Shown one piece after another: positions 8,149 to 17,405 of a stretch of DNA of 64,000 nt; the first letter of the stretch is position 1, and every line of letters starts with the position of its first letter. The stretch lies in the NCBI RefSeq assembly GCF_014837045.1, contig NZ_JACSPR010000001.1, forward strand, positions 432,134 to 496,133, given 5' to 3'. The position numbers were made by a program, and so were the translations under genes. This DNA is from Corynebacterium gallinarum (GTDB lineage: Bacteria > Actinomycetota > Actinomycetes > Mycobacteriales > Mycobacteriaceae). A model generated the notes under the pieces. It was not told the DNA's origin. It did no database searches and was given only the letters and a program-made list of their open reading frames with translations.

Positions 8149-9571
8149 GGTGAGCGATCTGAGCATCGGTGACGGCCTGGTGAAGGATGTCTCCTTCACC
8201 ATCGCACCCGGCGAACGGGTGGGCCTGATCGGTGAATCCGGGTCGGGTAAGACCCTGACGGCGCTGGCGATCATGGGGTTGACCGACCTGCCGCGGTCCG
8301 GCACTACGCTTGTTAGCGGCATCCCCTCCTGGACCCACCGTGGGAAGAAAATCACCATGATCTTCCAGGAACCCATGACCGCCCTCAATCCGCTCATGCG
8401 GGTGGGTCGCCAGATCGAGGAGATCATGCGCATCCACGGTGTGGGCAAGCGGGAGGCGCGTGAGCGCACCGCCCGGATGGTGGAGGATGTGGCCCTGCCG
8501 CAGCGGGCGCTACGTGCCTACCCGCATGAGCTCTCCGGTGGTCAGCGCCAGCGCGCCCTGATCGCCATGGCGATGGTGAACAACCCGGATGTGCTCATCT
8601 GCGATGAACCCACCACCGCACTCGATGTCACGGTGCAGCAGCAGATCATCGACCTGTTGCTGCGCCTGGCGGACCAGCGGGGTACCTCCCTGTTGTTCAT
8701 CACCCATGATCTCGGCCTGGTGGCCCGCACCTGCCAGCGGGTGATGGTGATGCAGCAGGGCCGGATCGTCGAACGCGGCCCGGTGGCAGAGGTGCTCGCG
8801 ACCCCCTCCCATGACTACACCCGCACCCTGCTGTCCGCCTCCCGGCTGGACACCCCCGTCATTGTGGAGAACTACGGCGAGACGGTCGTGGAGGTCAACG
8901 AGGTCAGCAGGATCTTCCGGAAGACGACGGCGCTGGACTCGGTGTCGGTGACGGTCCGCTCCGGTGAGCGGCTGGGTGTGGTCGGTGGGTCCGGCTCCGG
9001 CAAAACCACCCTGCTGAAACTGCTGGCCGGCCTGGATGAGCCGACCTCCGGCACCGTCCGGGTTCAGGGCGGAACTCAGATGGTGTTCCAGGATCCCCTC
9101 TCCAGTCTCAATCCCCGGATGCGCATTGCCGATATCGTCGCCGAACCACTCATCGGGTGGTCGGCCGCACAGAAGCATGCCCGTGTGGTGGAGGTGCTCG
9201 GTGAGGTGGGGCTGGGACCGGAGGTGCTGGGCCGCTACCCGCATGAATTCTCCGGTGGGCAGCGTCAACGCATCTCCATCGCCCGGGCCCTGGGCCCGAA
9301 ACCGGCGATCCTGCTTGCCGACGAACCCGTCTCCGCCCTGGATGTCTCCGTGCGCAAACAGGTCCTCGACCTCCTGGCCGACCTTGTGGCGGAATACGGC
9401 ATCACCCTGGTGTTCGTCTCCCATGATCTCGCCGTGGTCCGGCACGTGTGCACCAGCGTGGTGGTGATGGATCAGGGCCGGATCATCGAACGCGGACGGG
9501 TGGATGAGGTCTACGCCGATCCGCAGCATGACTACACCCGGACCCTCCTGGAGGCGGTTCCCCGGCTCTAA
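8141..9571 (+). CDS. ABC importer ATPase with two fused nucleotide-binding domains (DppD-DppF)
   Basis: A single 476-aa polypeptide carries both ATPase halves normally encoded by dppD and dppF. Domain 1 has Walker A GESGSGKT (from residue 31), Q-loop MIFQEPMTALNP, signature LSGGQRQR and Walker B VLICDEPTTALD. Domain 2 has Walker A GGSGSGKT (from residue 282), Q-loop QMVFQDPLSSLNP, signature FSGGQRQR and Walker B ILLADEPVSALD. Each half is compact, about 235 residues, and lacks the long C-terminal tail seen in many DppD proteins. The GTG start at 8141 lies inside the permease gene; the open frame upstream of it is a shadow of that gene. It is the last gene of the importer operon and converges on the RNA ligase gene. 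Confidence 0.9.
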   Translation: MLEVSDLSIGDGLVKDVSFTIAPGERVGLIGESGSGKTLTALAIMGLTDLPRSGTTLVSGIPSWTHRGKKITMIFQEPMTALNPLMRVGRQIEEIMRIHGVGKREARERTARMVEDVALPQRALRAYPHELSGGQRQRALIAMAMVNNPDVLICDEPTTALDVTVQQQIIDLLLRLADQRGTSLLFITHDLGLVARTCQRVMVMQQGRIVERGPVAEVLATPSHDYTRTLLSASRLDTPVIVENYGETVVEVNEVSRIFRKTTALDSVSVTVRSGERLGVVGGSGSGKTTLLKLLAGLDEPTSGTVRVQGGTQMVFQDPLSSLNPRMRIADIVAEPLIGWSAAQKHARVVEVLGEVGLGPEVLGRYPHEFSGGQRQRISIARALGPKPAILLADEPVSALDVSVRKQVLDLLADLVAEYGITLVFVSHDLAVVRHVCTSVVVMDQGRIIERGRVDEVYADPQHDYTRTLLEAVPRL

Positions 9572-9591
9572 GCCTGCCCGTGAACACCAGG

Positions 9592-10149
9592 TCAGACAAA
9601 CCGCCCGGCGGATGCCAGCGACAATGTGGCCACCGTGTCATGCAGGGGTCCCCCACTGCGGCCCTTGCCCAGTTCCGAGGAGACCAGTTCGATCTCGCTG
9701 ACATGCCAGTCGGGGCCCTCGTAGACAGCCAGGGCCCGCACCAGGTCGGGGATCACCGGATCCCACCCCCGGATCCGCATGCGCTGGGAGGGCCGGGCGA
9801 CGGTGAGGTGCGCGCGTTGCCGCTTGCGTTCCGACGGGTCCAGCAGACAGTCGGCCATGAGTGCGCGCAGCGCGCGGGTATCCCCGCCGATGCCCATCCA
9901 CAGATTCTTGTTGTTGAAGGACCCCGCACCCTTGAGCCGGATGGTGAAATCCTCATTCATCCGTGCGGCCACACTCAGGTGGTCAACCAGGTCCTCCACC
10001 GCACCATCGGGCTGCTCCCCGTAGAAGGCCAGGGTGATATGCCAGTTGTCGGGGTCCCCCCAACGGAGTTCGCCGTGGAGCGGACGCAGGGTCCGGACCA
10101 GGTGTTCTGTGACCTCCGGGGGCGGTGTGATCGCGGCGAACAGTCTCAT
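9592..10149 (-). CDS. thpR: RNA 2',3'-cyclic phosphodiesterase / 2'-5' RNA ligase (LigT/ThpR family)
   Basis: Soluble 2H-superfamily phosphoesterase of 185 aa starting MRLFAAITPPPEV at the ATG at 10149. Both HxTx motifs that form the active site are present: HITLAFYG near residue 40 and HLTVARPS near residue 125. Family members hydrolyse 2',3'-cyclic phosphates and can join 2'-5' RNA ends; the biological substrate is not known for most bacteria. Although the frame stays open upstream to 10209, the family N-terminus MRLFxAI fixes the start. It converges with the ABC operon with only 20 bases between stops. Confidence 0.88.
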   Translation of the reverse strand: MRLFAAITPPPEVTEHLVRTLRPLHGELRWGDPDNWHITLAFYGEQPDGAVEDLVDHLSVAARMNEDFTIRLKGAGSFNNKNLWMGIGGDTRALRALMADCLLDPSERKRQRAHLTVARPSQRMRIRGWDPVIPDLVRALAVYEGPDWHVSEIELVSSELGKGRSGGPLHDTVATLSLASAGRFV

Positions 10150-10191
10150 GTGCCCATGATAGCGGGGGTTCCATCTACCGGAAATGAACAA

Positions 10192-10229
10192 CGGCACCCC
10201 GACATCCATGCGTGGATGTCGGGGTGCCG
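10192..10229 (-). terminator. 17-bp perfect hairpin between thpR and the 36-aa ORF
   Basis: Arms 10192-10208 and 10213-10229 are perfectly complementary with a four-base loop. On the minus strand it follows the small ORF stop by 30 bases and is followed by TTGTTCATTT, a weak T-tract. It probably ends the small ORF transcript. Confidence 0.65.
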
Positions 10230-10259
10230 AACCACCGGGTGCCGGTGGGAGGAAGACTG

Positions 10260-10370
10260 CTAGGAGGACGTGATCTGCAGAAGAATGTCAGGGGATAACA
10301 CGTGTTCCTCGGACACCTCGAAGATCTGGTTCAGGTACTCGACCTGAGCTTCGAAATCATGTGCGTTCAT
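10260..10370 (-). CDS. 36-residue hypothetical protein
   Basis: Short acidic ORF beginning MNAHDFEAQVEYLNQIFE and ending in LLQITSS. It is helical in appearance and has no cysteines or membrane segment. An ATG directly upstream (10373) would add one residue. The ORF ends just before a strong hairpin that can act as its terminator, and it lies downstream of the BASS transporter on the same strand with 89 bases between them. No clear ribosome binding site is visible. Function is unknown; the ORF-plus-terminator unit could also be a small RNA. Confidence 0.5.
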   Translation of the reverse strand: MNAHDFEAQVEYLNQIFEVSEEHVLSPDILLQITSS

Positions 10371-10442
10371 CATTGCAGATCATCATAGACCCAAAATCGT
10401 CTTTGTACACCCACTACCCCGGCCATGGCGATGGGAGGGAGG

Positions 10443-10453
10443 CGTCGACAAGC
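10443..10453 (+). repeat. Dispersed 11-mer CGTCGACAAGC, intergenic copy
   Basis: Exact copy of the window-wide CGTCGAYAAGC motif, seven bases after the stop of the BASS transporter gene. Confidence 0.8.
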
Positions 10454-10459
10454 AACCGG

Positions 10460-11479
10460 TCAGCCGACCGCAACCTTCTCGGGTACCGCAACCGGCTCCA
10501 TGGGGCGGTTGCGCACGATCGCGGTGTAGACCGCGCCGGTGATATTGTGCACCACCGCGGCCACCGCACCGGGGAGCGCCGCCTCGGGGCTGAAGAACCG
10601 GCCCGCCATACCGGAGGCCAGACCAGCGGACTGCGTACCGATCTCAATGGCCATGGTGCGGTTGGCCGGCTCACTGAAGCGGAACAGACGACCGGTGTAG
10701 TAACCGAGCATGTACCCCAGCACATTGTGCACAATGACAGCGACGAAGACGATGAACCCGACGGAGAGCAGGCGCTCCGCGTTGTTGGCCACCGCCCCGA
10801 AAACAACACCGCCGATGCCCAGGATGGACAGCCACGGCAGCACCGGCATGATGCGGTTGATCCACCGGTTGAGGAACACGCGCAGTGTCAGGCCGATGAT
10901 CACCGGCAGCAACACGGTCTGCACCAGCGACCACGCCATGCCCGCGCCGTCCACCTCGGTGGCGGTGCCGGAGAGCAGGAGCATGAGTATCGGGGTCATG
11001 ATCGGTGAGACCATCGTGGATACGGACGTCATGGTCACTGACAGGGCAACGTCACCGCGGCACAGGAACGCAATGACATTGGAGGAGGTACCACCTGGCA
11101 CCGAACCGAGCATGAGCAGTCCGACCGCCAGCGCCGGGTTCAGACCCATCATCTTGGCCACCAGCACCGCCAGGACCGGCATGATCACAAACTGCGCGAC
11201 CACACCGATGAACACCGGCAGCGGGCGCTTGAGCACCATCTGGAAATCCGGGACTGTCAGGGTCAGGCCCATGGTGAACATGATGATGGTGAGGAAGAGA
11301 TTGATGTAGTTCGTCAGCGGCGCAAAGGTCGCCGGGAACAGGAACGCCGCGATGGCGCCGATGAGGATGAAGGCGGGGAACGCCACCACGATGAGTGTGG
11401 CGGACCGGTTCTCCTTCTCCTCCCCGGCGGGATCGGGGACGGGCGTGGGGGAAATGTGTCCGGACGGGACATGAGTCAT
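10460..11479 (-). CDS. Bile acid:sodium symporter (BASS) family transporter
   Basis: Membrane protein of 339 aa with about ten hydrophobic segments after a 25-residue polar N-terminus rich in Pro and acidic residues. BASS/SBF signatures are visible: FTMGLTLTVPDFQMVLKRP, PVLAVLVAKMMGLNPALAVG, LGSVPGGTSSNVIAFLCRGD and the late EIGTQSAGLASGMAGRFF. These carriers import organic anions with sodium. The start at 11479 has GGAG eight bases upstream; the frame reads on to 11575 without a better start. It is divergent from the epimerase-like gene. Substrate unknown. Confidence 0.88.
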   Translation of the reverse strand: MTHVPSGHISPTPVPDPAGEEKENRSATLIVVAFPAFILIGAIAAFLFPATFAPLTNYINLFLTIIMFTMGLTLTVPDFQMVLKRPLPVFIGVVAQFVIMPVLAVLVAKMMGLNPALAVGLLMLGSVPGGTSSNVIAFLCRGDVALSVTMTSVSTMVSPIMTPILMLLLSGTATEVDGAGMAWSLVQTVLLPVIIGLTLRVFLNRWINRIMPVLPWLSILGIGGVVFGAVANNAERLLSVGFIVFVAVIVHNVLGYMLGYYTGRLFRFSEPANRTMAIEIGTQSAGLASGMAGRFFSPEAALPGAVAAVVHNITGAVYTAIVRNRPMEPVAVPEKVAVG

Positions 11480-11609
11480 GAAGACCACTCCAAAGCATGG
11501 GTTCTGAGGGGGAAAGACCGTGCTGATGGGTGGGCACAGAGAAAGGGGGAATACTGCCCTGGTGTGTGGCTGCACATAGTTTAGTCATTCAAAACGCCGG
11601 AGGCGATTC

Positions 11610-12392
11610 GTGTCTACCATTGGCACTATGACTGATCTCATCACTTCCGGCCCATTCACACTGTCCCCAGTGGGAGCCCACCTGACCTCGGTTGATTTCA
11701 ACTCCGGGGAGGTTTTGTTCCTCAGCTCGAGAAGTAAATTTGGTGAGGGAAATGCCATCCGTGGTGGCGTCCCGCTTGTTGCACCGTGGTTCGGCACGCT
11801 GCTGGGCAAGGAGCCCCAGCACGGTTGGGCGCACACCACCGAGTGGGAGGTCATGGAGGGTGACCAGATCAGTGCCGGCCTGGTCCACGAGGGCCTGGAG
11901 CTGCAGTTGACGCTCTGGCGCACCGAACTGGGTTTTGAGATGAACCTCGGCCTGACCAACAAATCGGACATGACGGAAATCGTCCAGCTCGCCTTCCACC
12001 CCTATTTCCGCGTCGCCGATGCGGAGAAGACCACCGTCACCGGCGCAGAGGGCACGGAGATCCTCGACCGCCTCACCGACGAGATCACCACCCAGGACGG
12101 GCCCATCACATTCGACGGCCTGTACGACCGCGTGGTGCTCGGTTCACCAGATATGCTTATCGACGATGGCTCCCGCACCATCGAGGTCATCGGCCGTGGT
12201 CATGACGCGACGGTGGTGTGGAACCCCGGCGCCGAGAAGGGCGCCTCCATCGACGACCTGGGCGATGGCGAGTGGCGTGACTTCGTCTGCGTCGAACCCG
12301 CCCTGCTGGGCCAGGACCTCAAGGGTGTCGAGGTCGAACCCGGTGATTCCATCAGCATCGGCATGGAGGTGAAGGTGACCCCGAAGAACTAG
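11610..12392 (+). CDS. D-hexose-6-phosphate epimerase-like protein (aldose 1-epimerase fold)
   Basis: Cytosolic 260-aa protein of the YeaD/galactose mutarotase superfamily. Family features include RGGVPLVAPWFG near the N-terminus, the His in QHGWAHTTEW, AFHPYFRVAD in the middle, VVWNPGAEKG and the C-terminal FVCVEPALL. YeaD-type enzymes interconvert alpha and beta anomers of hexose-6-phosphates. GTG at 11610 is preceded by GGAGG at 11599-11603; the ATG at 11628 has no binding site. A bidirectional terminator separates it from aceB. Confidence 0.85.
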   Translation: MSTIGTMTDLITSGPFTLSPVGAHLTSVDFNSGEVLFLSSRSKFGEGNAIRGGVPLVAPWFGTLLGKEPQHGWAHTTEWEVMEGDQISAGLVHEGLELQLTLWRTELGFEMNLGLTNKSDMTEIVQLAFHPYFRVADAEKTTVTGAEGTEILDRLTDEITTQDGPITFDGLYDRVVLGSPDMLIDDGSRTIEVIGRGHDATVVWNPGAEKGASIDDLGDGEWRDFVCVEPALLGQDLKGVEVEPGDSISIGMEVKVTPKN

Positions 12393-12413
12393 TCACCACT
12401 CCGGGCATGAAAA

Positions 12414-12452
12414 GCAGGTGGCCACCCCATGGGTAGTGGGGTGGCCACCTGC
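12414..12452. terminator. Bidirectional terminator between epimerase and aceB
   Basis: Arms GCAGGTGGCCACCCCA (12414-12429) and its complement (12437-12452) enclose a seven-base loop. TCTTTGTCT follows on the plus strand and TTTTCAT on the minus strand, so it can end both convergent transcripts. Confidence 0.85.
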
Positions 12453-12519
12453 TCTTTGTCTGCCTTACAGCATCAGGGCACCAGGGGTGGGATCGCCACT
12501 GCTGGTGCCCTGGGAGGTC

Positions 12520-14724
12520 TTACTTGATGCCGTGGAGTTCCTTGAACTCGCGGCGACGGGCATGCAGGATCGGCTCGGTGTAACCGGCCGGGGACTCGGT
12601 GCCCTTGAGGATCAGGTCGCGGGCGGCCTGGAAGGCAATGGACTCGGCGAAGTTCGGTGCCATGTTCAGGTAGTTCGGATCACCGGCGTTCTGCTCATCG
12701 ACGACCACGGCCATGCGCTCCAGCGACTCGATGACCTGCTCCTCGGAGACCACACTGTGGCGCAGCCAGTTGGCCAGGATCTGGGAGGAGATGCGCAGGG
12801 TGGCGCGGTCCTCCATGAGGTCGATGTCGTGGATGTCCGGGACCTTGGAACAACCAACGCCCTGCTCAACCCAGCGGACGACATAACCCAGGATGGACTG
12901 ACAGTTGTTGTCCAGTTCCTCACGCTTCTCGGCGTCGGTCCAGTTGGTGTCGGCGGCGACCGGAACATCGAGGATCTTGCGCAGGGACTCGCGGCGGCCG
13001 GCGGCACGCAGCTCATCCTGAACCTTGAACACATCGACGCGGTGGTAGTGGGTGGCGTGGAGGGTGGCACCCGTCGGGGACGGAACCCAGGCGGTGTTGG
13101 CACCTTCGCGGGGCTGGCCGATCTTCTTCTCCAGCATCTCCCCCATCAGTTCGGTCATGGCCCACATGCCCTTGCCGATCTGCGCCTTGCCCGGGAGTCC
13201 GCGCTGGATACCGGTGTCGACGTTGTTGTCCTCGTAGGCCTGCTTCCACGGTGCGGTCTGCATGTCGGCCTTGCGGACCATGGCGCCGGCCTCCATGGAG
13301 GTGTGGATCTCATCGCCGGTGCGGTCCAGGAAGCCGGTGTTGATGAAGGCCAGTCGGTCGGCGACCTCCATGATGCAGGCATCCAGGTTGACGGAGGTGC
13401 GACGCTCCTCGTCCATGACACCGACCTTGAGGGTGTGGCGTGGCAGGTCGAGCAGATCCTCCACGCGGGTGAAGAGCTCGTTGGTGAAGGCGACCTCCTC
13501 CGGGCCGTGCTGCTTCGGCTTCACAATGTAGATGGAGCCCTTGCGGGAGTTCTTCCTCTTGTTCTGCGGGGCGATGCCCGGGATCGCACAGACCGTGGTG
13601 ATGATGGCATCCATGATGCCCTCGTAGATCTCCTCACCGTCAACGAGGATCGCGGGGTTGGTCATGAGGTGACCGACATTGCGGACAAACAGCAGGGAAC
13701 GTCCGTGCAGGGTGAGCTCCGCGCCGTTCTTGCCGATGAACACGCGGTCATCGTTGAGCTTGCGGGTGAAGGTGCGGTCGCCCTTGGCCACCTCCTCGGT
13801 CAGTTCACCGGTGTTGAGCTCGAACCAGTTGCGGTAGCCGAGGGTCTTGTCCTCCGCGTCGACAGCCGCGATGGAGTCCTCGAAGTCCATGATGGTGGTG
13901 ATGGCGGATTCGAGGATGATGTCCTTCAGGCCGGTCTTGTCCTCCTTGCCGATGGGGTGGGTCGGATCGATCTGCAGCTCGATGTGGAGGCCGTTGTTCT
14001 GCAGCAGGATGGAGGTGGGGTCCTGGAAGTACCCGGTGAACCCGAGGTAGGCGTCCCGGTCCTTGAGGCGGTAGACACCGTCATTGACATGGGCGGCCAG
14101 CTTGCCGTCGGTGATGTTGTACTTCTCCACGTCGGCGTGGCTCGCACCGTCGAGGGGCAGAACGGCGTCGAGGAAGTCGCGACCCCACTGGATGACCTTC
14201 TGGCCGCGGACCGGGTTGTACTCCGCGCCACGCTCGGCGCCGTCCTCGTCCGGGATGGCGTTGGTGCCGTAGAGGGCATCGTAGAGGGAACCCCAGCGTG
14301 CGTTGGCGGCGTTGAGGGCGAAACGGGCGTTGAGGATCGGGACCACCAGCTGGGGGCCGGCTGTGGTGGCGATCTCGGAATCGATGTTCTGGGTGCGGAT
14401 CTCAGCCGGTGCGGGCTCATCGACGAGGTAGCCGATCTCGCGGAGGAAGGCTTCGTACTTCTCCGGATCCGGCTTACCCGGGTTCTCACGGTAGTACTCG
14501 TCGAGCTGGGCCTGCAGCTCATCGCGGCGGGCGAGCAGTTCACGGTTGCGTGGGGTCATGTCACGGACGATGTCCCCGAAACCATTCCAGAAACGCTCGG
14601 CATCCACACCCACCCGTGGCAGAACGGACTCGGTGAGGAAGTCGCGGAGGACTTTCGCCACCTGCATTCCACCGACGGTCACGCGTTCGGTCTTGTCAGC
14701 GGCGTCAATCTGCTGATGGTTCAT
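12520..14724 (-). CDS. aceB: Malate synthase G
   Basis: Enzyme of the glyoxylate shunt that condenses glyoxylate with acetyl-CoA to malate, 734 aa, the usual size of the G isoform. The family is recognisable from [40 protein letters not shown], the catalytic-region motif [17 protein letters not shown] and [17 protein letters not shown]. The start is the ATG at 14724 with GGAG six bases upstream; 14 further in-frame codons upstream have no start of equal quality. It is divergent from aceA across a 513-bp control region, the arrangement known in C. glutamicum for acetate-induced expression. Confidence 0.96.
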   Translation of the reverse strand: MNHQQIDAADKTERVTVGGMQVAKVLRDFLTESVLPRVGVDAERFWNGFGDIVRDMTPRNRELLARRDELQAQLDEYYRENPGKPDPEKYEAFLREIGYLVDEPAPAEIRTQNIDSEIATTAGPQLVVPILNARFALNAANARWGSLYDALYGTNAIPDEDGAERGAEYNPVRGQKVIQWGRDFLDAVLPLDGASHADVEKYNITDGKLAAHVNDGVYRLKDRDAYLGFTGYFQDPTSILLQNNGLHIELQIDPTHPIGKEDKTGLKDIILESAITTIMDFEDSIAAVDAEDKTLGYRNWFELNTGELTEEVAKGDRTFTRKLNDDRVFIGKNGAELTLHGRSLLFVRNVGHLMTNPAILVDGEEIYEGIMDAIITTVCAIPGIAPQNKRKNSRKGSIYIVKPKQHGPEEVAFTNELFTRVEDLLDLPRHTLKVGVMDEERRTSVNLDACIMEVADRLAFINTGFLDRTGDEIHTSMEAGAMVRKADMQTAPWKQAYEDNNVDTGIQRGLPGKAQIGKGMWAMTELMGEMLEKKIGQPREGANTAWVPSPTGATLHATHYHRVDVFKVQDELRAAGRRESLRKILDVPVAADTNWTDAEKREELDNNCQSILGYVVRWVEQGVGCSKVPDIHDIDLMEDRATLRISSQILANWLRHSVVSEEQVIESLERMAVVVDEQNAGDPNYLNMAPNFAESIAFQAARDLILKGTESPAGYTEPILHARRREFKELHGIK

Positions 14725-15237
14725 GCAAAGCTCCTTCGAAGCAAGAGATCGGGTGTATGCGGGCACCTATCGGGGGAGGCCCTCGCTGTGCCCCAGGGGG
14801 GAACTGGCGATGTGACCAGGTTAAGTGATAGCCATCACCTTGCCAATGGGTTTGCGAACTTTACCTTGACGCTACCCCCGCTTTTGTTTGGTCACACCAG
14901 CTCGATCGCTACAGTTTTTCCGAAGATGCACGTGAAGTGGCAAATCCTCCCCGCCGGAGGTTTCCCCAGTACAAACGTACTAGTGACGAGGATCACGGGG
15001 AAGGTTGTGGAGATGATCCTTTGCAAACTTCACAAAAGGGGTGACTACCCCCGCGCAAAACTTAAAAACCCAAATCCGTTGACGGACCCATGCCTGATGA
15101 AGCAATGTGTGAAGCACGCCACCGGAACACAGGCTGTGAATCACTCACCACGTTGTGGGGGATTCACATCACACAGTGTGCAGGACGGCACCTCTACCGA
15201 ATGCGCCTTACAGCACCAAGAAGGAAGTGACTCTTAG
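14725..15237. promoter_or_regulatory. aceB-aceA divergent control region with GlxR-, RamA- and RamB-like sites
   Basis: Non-coding, relatively AT-rich. Three candidate sites are visible. AGTGATAGCCATCACC at 14824-14839 fits GTGAN6TCAC, the half-site pattern of the cAMP-binding regulator GlxR. TTTGCAAACTT at 15020-15030 is one base from the reverse of the RamB consensus (AACTTTGCAAA). AGGGGTGACTACCCCC at 15037-15052 has paired G/C stretches like RamA sites. These three regulators control this pair in C. glutamicum; the individual sites here are inference. The aceA ribosome binding site is AAGGAAG eight bases before ATG 15238. Confidence 0.65.
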
Positions 15238-16533
15238 ATGTCAAACGTTGGAACGCCACGTACCGCACAGGAAATCCAGCAGGATTGGGACACCAACCCA
15301 CGCTGGAACGGAATCACCCGCGACTACACCGCTGAGCAGGTTGCAGAGCTCCAGGGCAACGTCGTCGAGGAGCACACCCTCGCAAAGCGCGGCGCCGAGA
15401 TCCTCTGGGATGCAGTTTCCGCAGAGGGCGACGACTACATCAACGCACTGGGCGCCCTCACCGGCAACCAGGCTGTCCAGCAGGTCCGCGCCGGTCTGAA
15501 GGCTGTCTACCTGTCCGGTTGGCAGGTCGCAGGTGACGCCAACCTCTCCGGTCACACCTACCCCGACCAGTCCCTCTACCCGGCAAACTCCGTCCCCAAC
15601 GTTGTCCGCCGCATCAACAACGCTCTGCTGCGCGCCGACGAGATCTCCCGCGTCGAGGGTGACACCTCCGTGGAGAACTGGCTCGTTCCGATCGTCGCTG
15701 ACGGTGAGGCCGGCTTCGGTGGCGCCCTCAACGTCTACGAGCTGCAGAAGGCCATGATCAACGCCGGTGCCGCCGGCACCCACTGGGAGGATCAGCTCGC
15801 CTCTGAGAAGAAGTGCGGCCACCTCGGTGGCAAGGTCCTCATCCCGACCCAGCAGCACATCCGCACCCTGAACTCCGCCCGCCTGGCATCTGACGTCGCC
15901 GACACCCCGACCGTCGTCATCGCCCGTACCGACGCAGAGGCCGCCACCCTGATCACCTCTGACGTTGATGAGCGCGACGTTCCCTTCATCACCGGCGAGC
16001 GCACCGCCGAGGGTTACTACCACGTCAAGCCGGGCCTGGAGCCCTGCATCGCACGTGCAAAGTCCTACGCTCCCTACGCAGACATGATCTGGATGGAGAC
16101 CGGCACCCCTGACCTCGCACTGGCCAAGAAGTTCGCCGAGGGCGTCCGCAGCGAGTTCCCGGACCAGCTGCTGTCCTACAACTGCTCCCCGTCCTTCAAC
16201 TGGTCCGCACACCTGGATGCAGATGAGATCGCCAAGTTCCAGAAGGAACTGGGCGCCATGGGCTTCAAGTTCCAGTTCATCACCCTGGCTGGTTTCCACT
16301 CCCTCAACTACGGCATGTTCGATCTGGCACACGGCTACGCCCGTGAAGGCATGACCGCCTTCGTCGACCTGCAGAACCGTGAGTTCAAGGCAGCTGAGGA
16401 GCGCGGCTTCACCGCCGTCAAGCACCAGCGTGAGGTTGGCGCCGGCTACTTCGACACCATCGCCACCACCGTTGACCCGAACTCCTCCACCACCGCGCTG
16501 AAGGGTTCCACCGAAGAGGGCCAGTTCCACTAG
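15238..16533 (+). CDS. aceA: Isocitrate lyase
   Basis: First enzyme of the glyoxylate shunt, cleaving isocitrate to glyoxylate and succinate; 431 aa, matching corynebacterial enzymes. The catalytic loop KKCGHLGGK has Cys193, and the family sequences [32 protein letters not shown] and [12 protein letters not shown] are all intact. ATG at 15238 follows AAGGAAG. Codon use is strongly biased to C-ending codons, as expected for a highly expressed gene. It shares a divergent promoter region with aceB and is followed by two hairpins. Confidence 0.97.
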   Translation: MSNVGTPRTAQEIQQDWDTNPRWNGITRDYTAEQVAELQGNVVEEHTLAKRGAEILWDAVSAEGDDYINALGALTGNQAVQQVRAGLKAVYLSGWQVAGDANLSGHTYPDQSLYPANSVPNVVRRINNALLRADEISRVEGDTSVENWLVPIVADGEAGFGGALNVYELQKAMINAGAAGTHWEDQLASEKKCGHLGGKVLIPTQQHIRTLNSARLASDVADTPTVVIARTDAEAATLITSDVDERDVPFITGERTAEGYYHVKPGLEPCIARAKSYAPYADMIWMETGTPDLALAKKFAEGVRSEFPDQLLSYNCSPSFNWSAHLDADEIAKFQKELGAMGFKFQFITLAGFHSLNYGMFDLAHGYAREGMTAFVDLQNREFKAAEERGFTAVKHQREVGAGYFDTIATTVDPNSSTTALKGSTEEGQFH

Positions 16534-16545
16534 GAACCAGCTGAT

Positions 16546-16573
16546 GCGGTGCCGTATGGCCTGACGGCACCGC
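16546..16573 (+). terminator. Hairpin downstream of aceA
   Basis: Arms GCGGTGCCGT (16546-16555) and ACGGCACCGC (16564-16573), loop of eight bases, 13 bases after the aceA stop. There is no T-tract, so it may attenuate or protect the 3' end rather than terminate. Confidence 0.5.
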
Positions 16574-16620
16574 TGCTCTGCACTCCAGTACTCCTTTTGT
16601 GCATCCCGGCCATCTCCACA

Positions 16621-16659
16621 CCGCACGCCCCGCCACCTCCTCGCAGGCGGGGCGTGCGG
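16621..16659 (+). terminator. GC-rich terminator downstream of aceA
   Basis: Perfect 14-bp stem, arms 16621-16634 and 16646-16659, followed by TGTTT. Likely the main aceA terminator. Confidence 0.7.
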
Positions 16660-16676
16660 TGTTTCCATGTCCCCAG

Positions 16677-16687
16677 GCTTGTCGACG
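16677..16687 (-). repeat. Dispersed 11-mer CGTCGACAAGC (minus strand), intergenic copy
   Basis: Minus-strand copy of CGTCGAYAAGC between the aceA terminator and the stop of the phosphoesterase gene, 29 bases from that stop. Confidence 0.8.
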
Positions 16688-16715
16688 CCTCCTCCGATGG
16701 CGCAGGTTGTCACTG

Positions 16716-17309
16716 TCAATCAGGAAAGCGGGACAGTGACCCCCACAGGGTTTCCTGCAGGATCTCCTGCGGCACCGGTTTCAGACCCCATGCCTCGACA
16801 CCCACATCCACCTGGCCCCGCCCCGTCACGGGGAAGGTCGAGTGGAGATGACCGTGGATCAGATGGGGAACGGTGAGACGCAGATCGTCATAGCGCGAGG
16901 GCATGCCCACATGGTCCTGCCCGGGACGCGGGAAGTGACTCAGATAGACATCCTCGCCGTCCCACCTCATCTTCTGGAAGGCCTGGACGGAGTCAAAGAC
17001 CTCAAGAAAGCGGCGTTGGCGTTTGTAGGCGTTGCGGAAGAGCGGGTGGCAGGAGTCGTGATTACCCGGAACCAGGTGCTTGGTGATGCCGGGGAGCTGT
17101 TCGTCGATAAGCATCAGCGCCTGCTCCTCGGCCTCCGACCGTCCGCTGGACAGGTCCCCGAGCACCCAGAGGGTGTCCCCCGGCCGCACGGCGGCCGTGA
17201 GGTTGCCGAGGACCACCTCATCATGCGCGTCCGTGGTGGGGAATCCGCGCAGCTCGGCGAGGAAGCGGTGCCCCAGGTGAAGGTCGGAGGTGAACCACGT
17301 CGTAACCAT
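16716..17309 (-). CDS. Metallophosphoesterase (calcineurin-like)
   Basis: Small cytosolic phosphoesterase of 197 aa with all metal-binding motifs of the family: SDLHLGH (residues 8-14), GDLSSGR, GNHDS, a single His in YLSHFP and the C-terminal IHGHLHS. It resembles the short YfcE/YvnB-like phosphohydrolases whose natural substrates are mostly unknown. ATG at 17309. It is separated from the next gene by a strong hairpin and ends towards aceA. Confidence 0.85.
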   Translation of the reverse strand: MVTTWFTSDLHLGHRFLAELRGFPTTDAHDEVVLGNLTAAVRPGDTLWVLGDLSSGRSEAEEQALMLIDEQLPGITKHLVPGNHDSCHPLFRNAYKRQRRFLEVFDSVQAFQKMRWDGEDVYLSHFPRPGQDHVGMPSRYDDLRLTVPHLIHGHLHSTFPVTGRGQVDVGVEAWGLKPVPQEILQETLWGSLSRFPD

Positions 17310-17353
17310 GTGGCCAGTTTAGCCATCTCGGTAACCGGCGTAGACACGCGAAG

Positions 17354-17384
17354 GGGCGGGGACACCATGATGGTGTCCCCGCCC
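17354..17384. terminator. 14-bp perfect hairpin downstream of the small helical gene
   Basis: Arms 17354-17367 and 17371-17384 with a TGA loop. On the minus strand it follows the stop of the 91-aa gene by 21 bases. Confidence 0.65.
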
Positions 17385-17405
17385 ACGTCGGTGTGGCGTA
17401 TGTGT

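Noticed and set aside
12418..15237. 939-codon open frame on the plus strand across aceB
   Set aside because: Antisense shadow of aceB produced by high GC at third codon positions; the translation has no protein-like features and no start signal.
15241..16719. 492-codon minus-strand frame across aceA
   Set aside because: Antisense shadow of the strongly codon-biased aceA gene.
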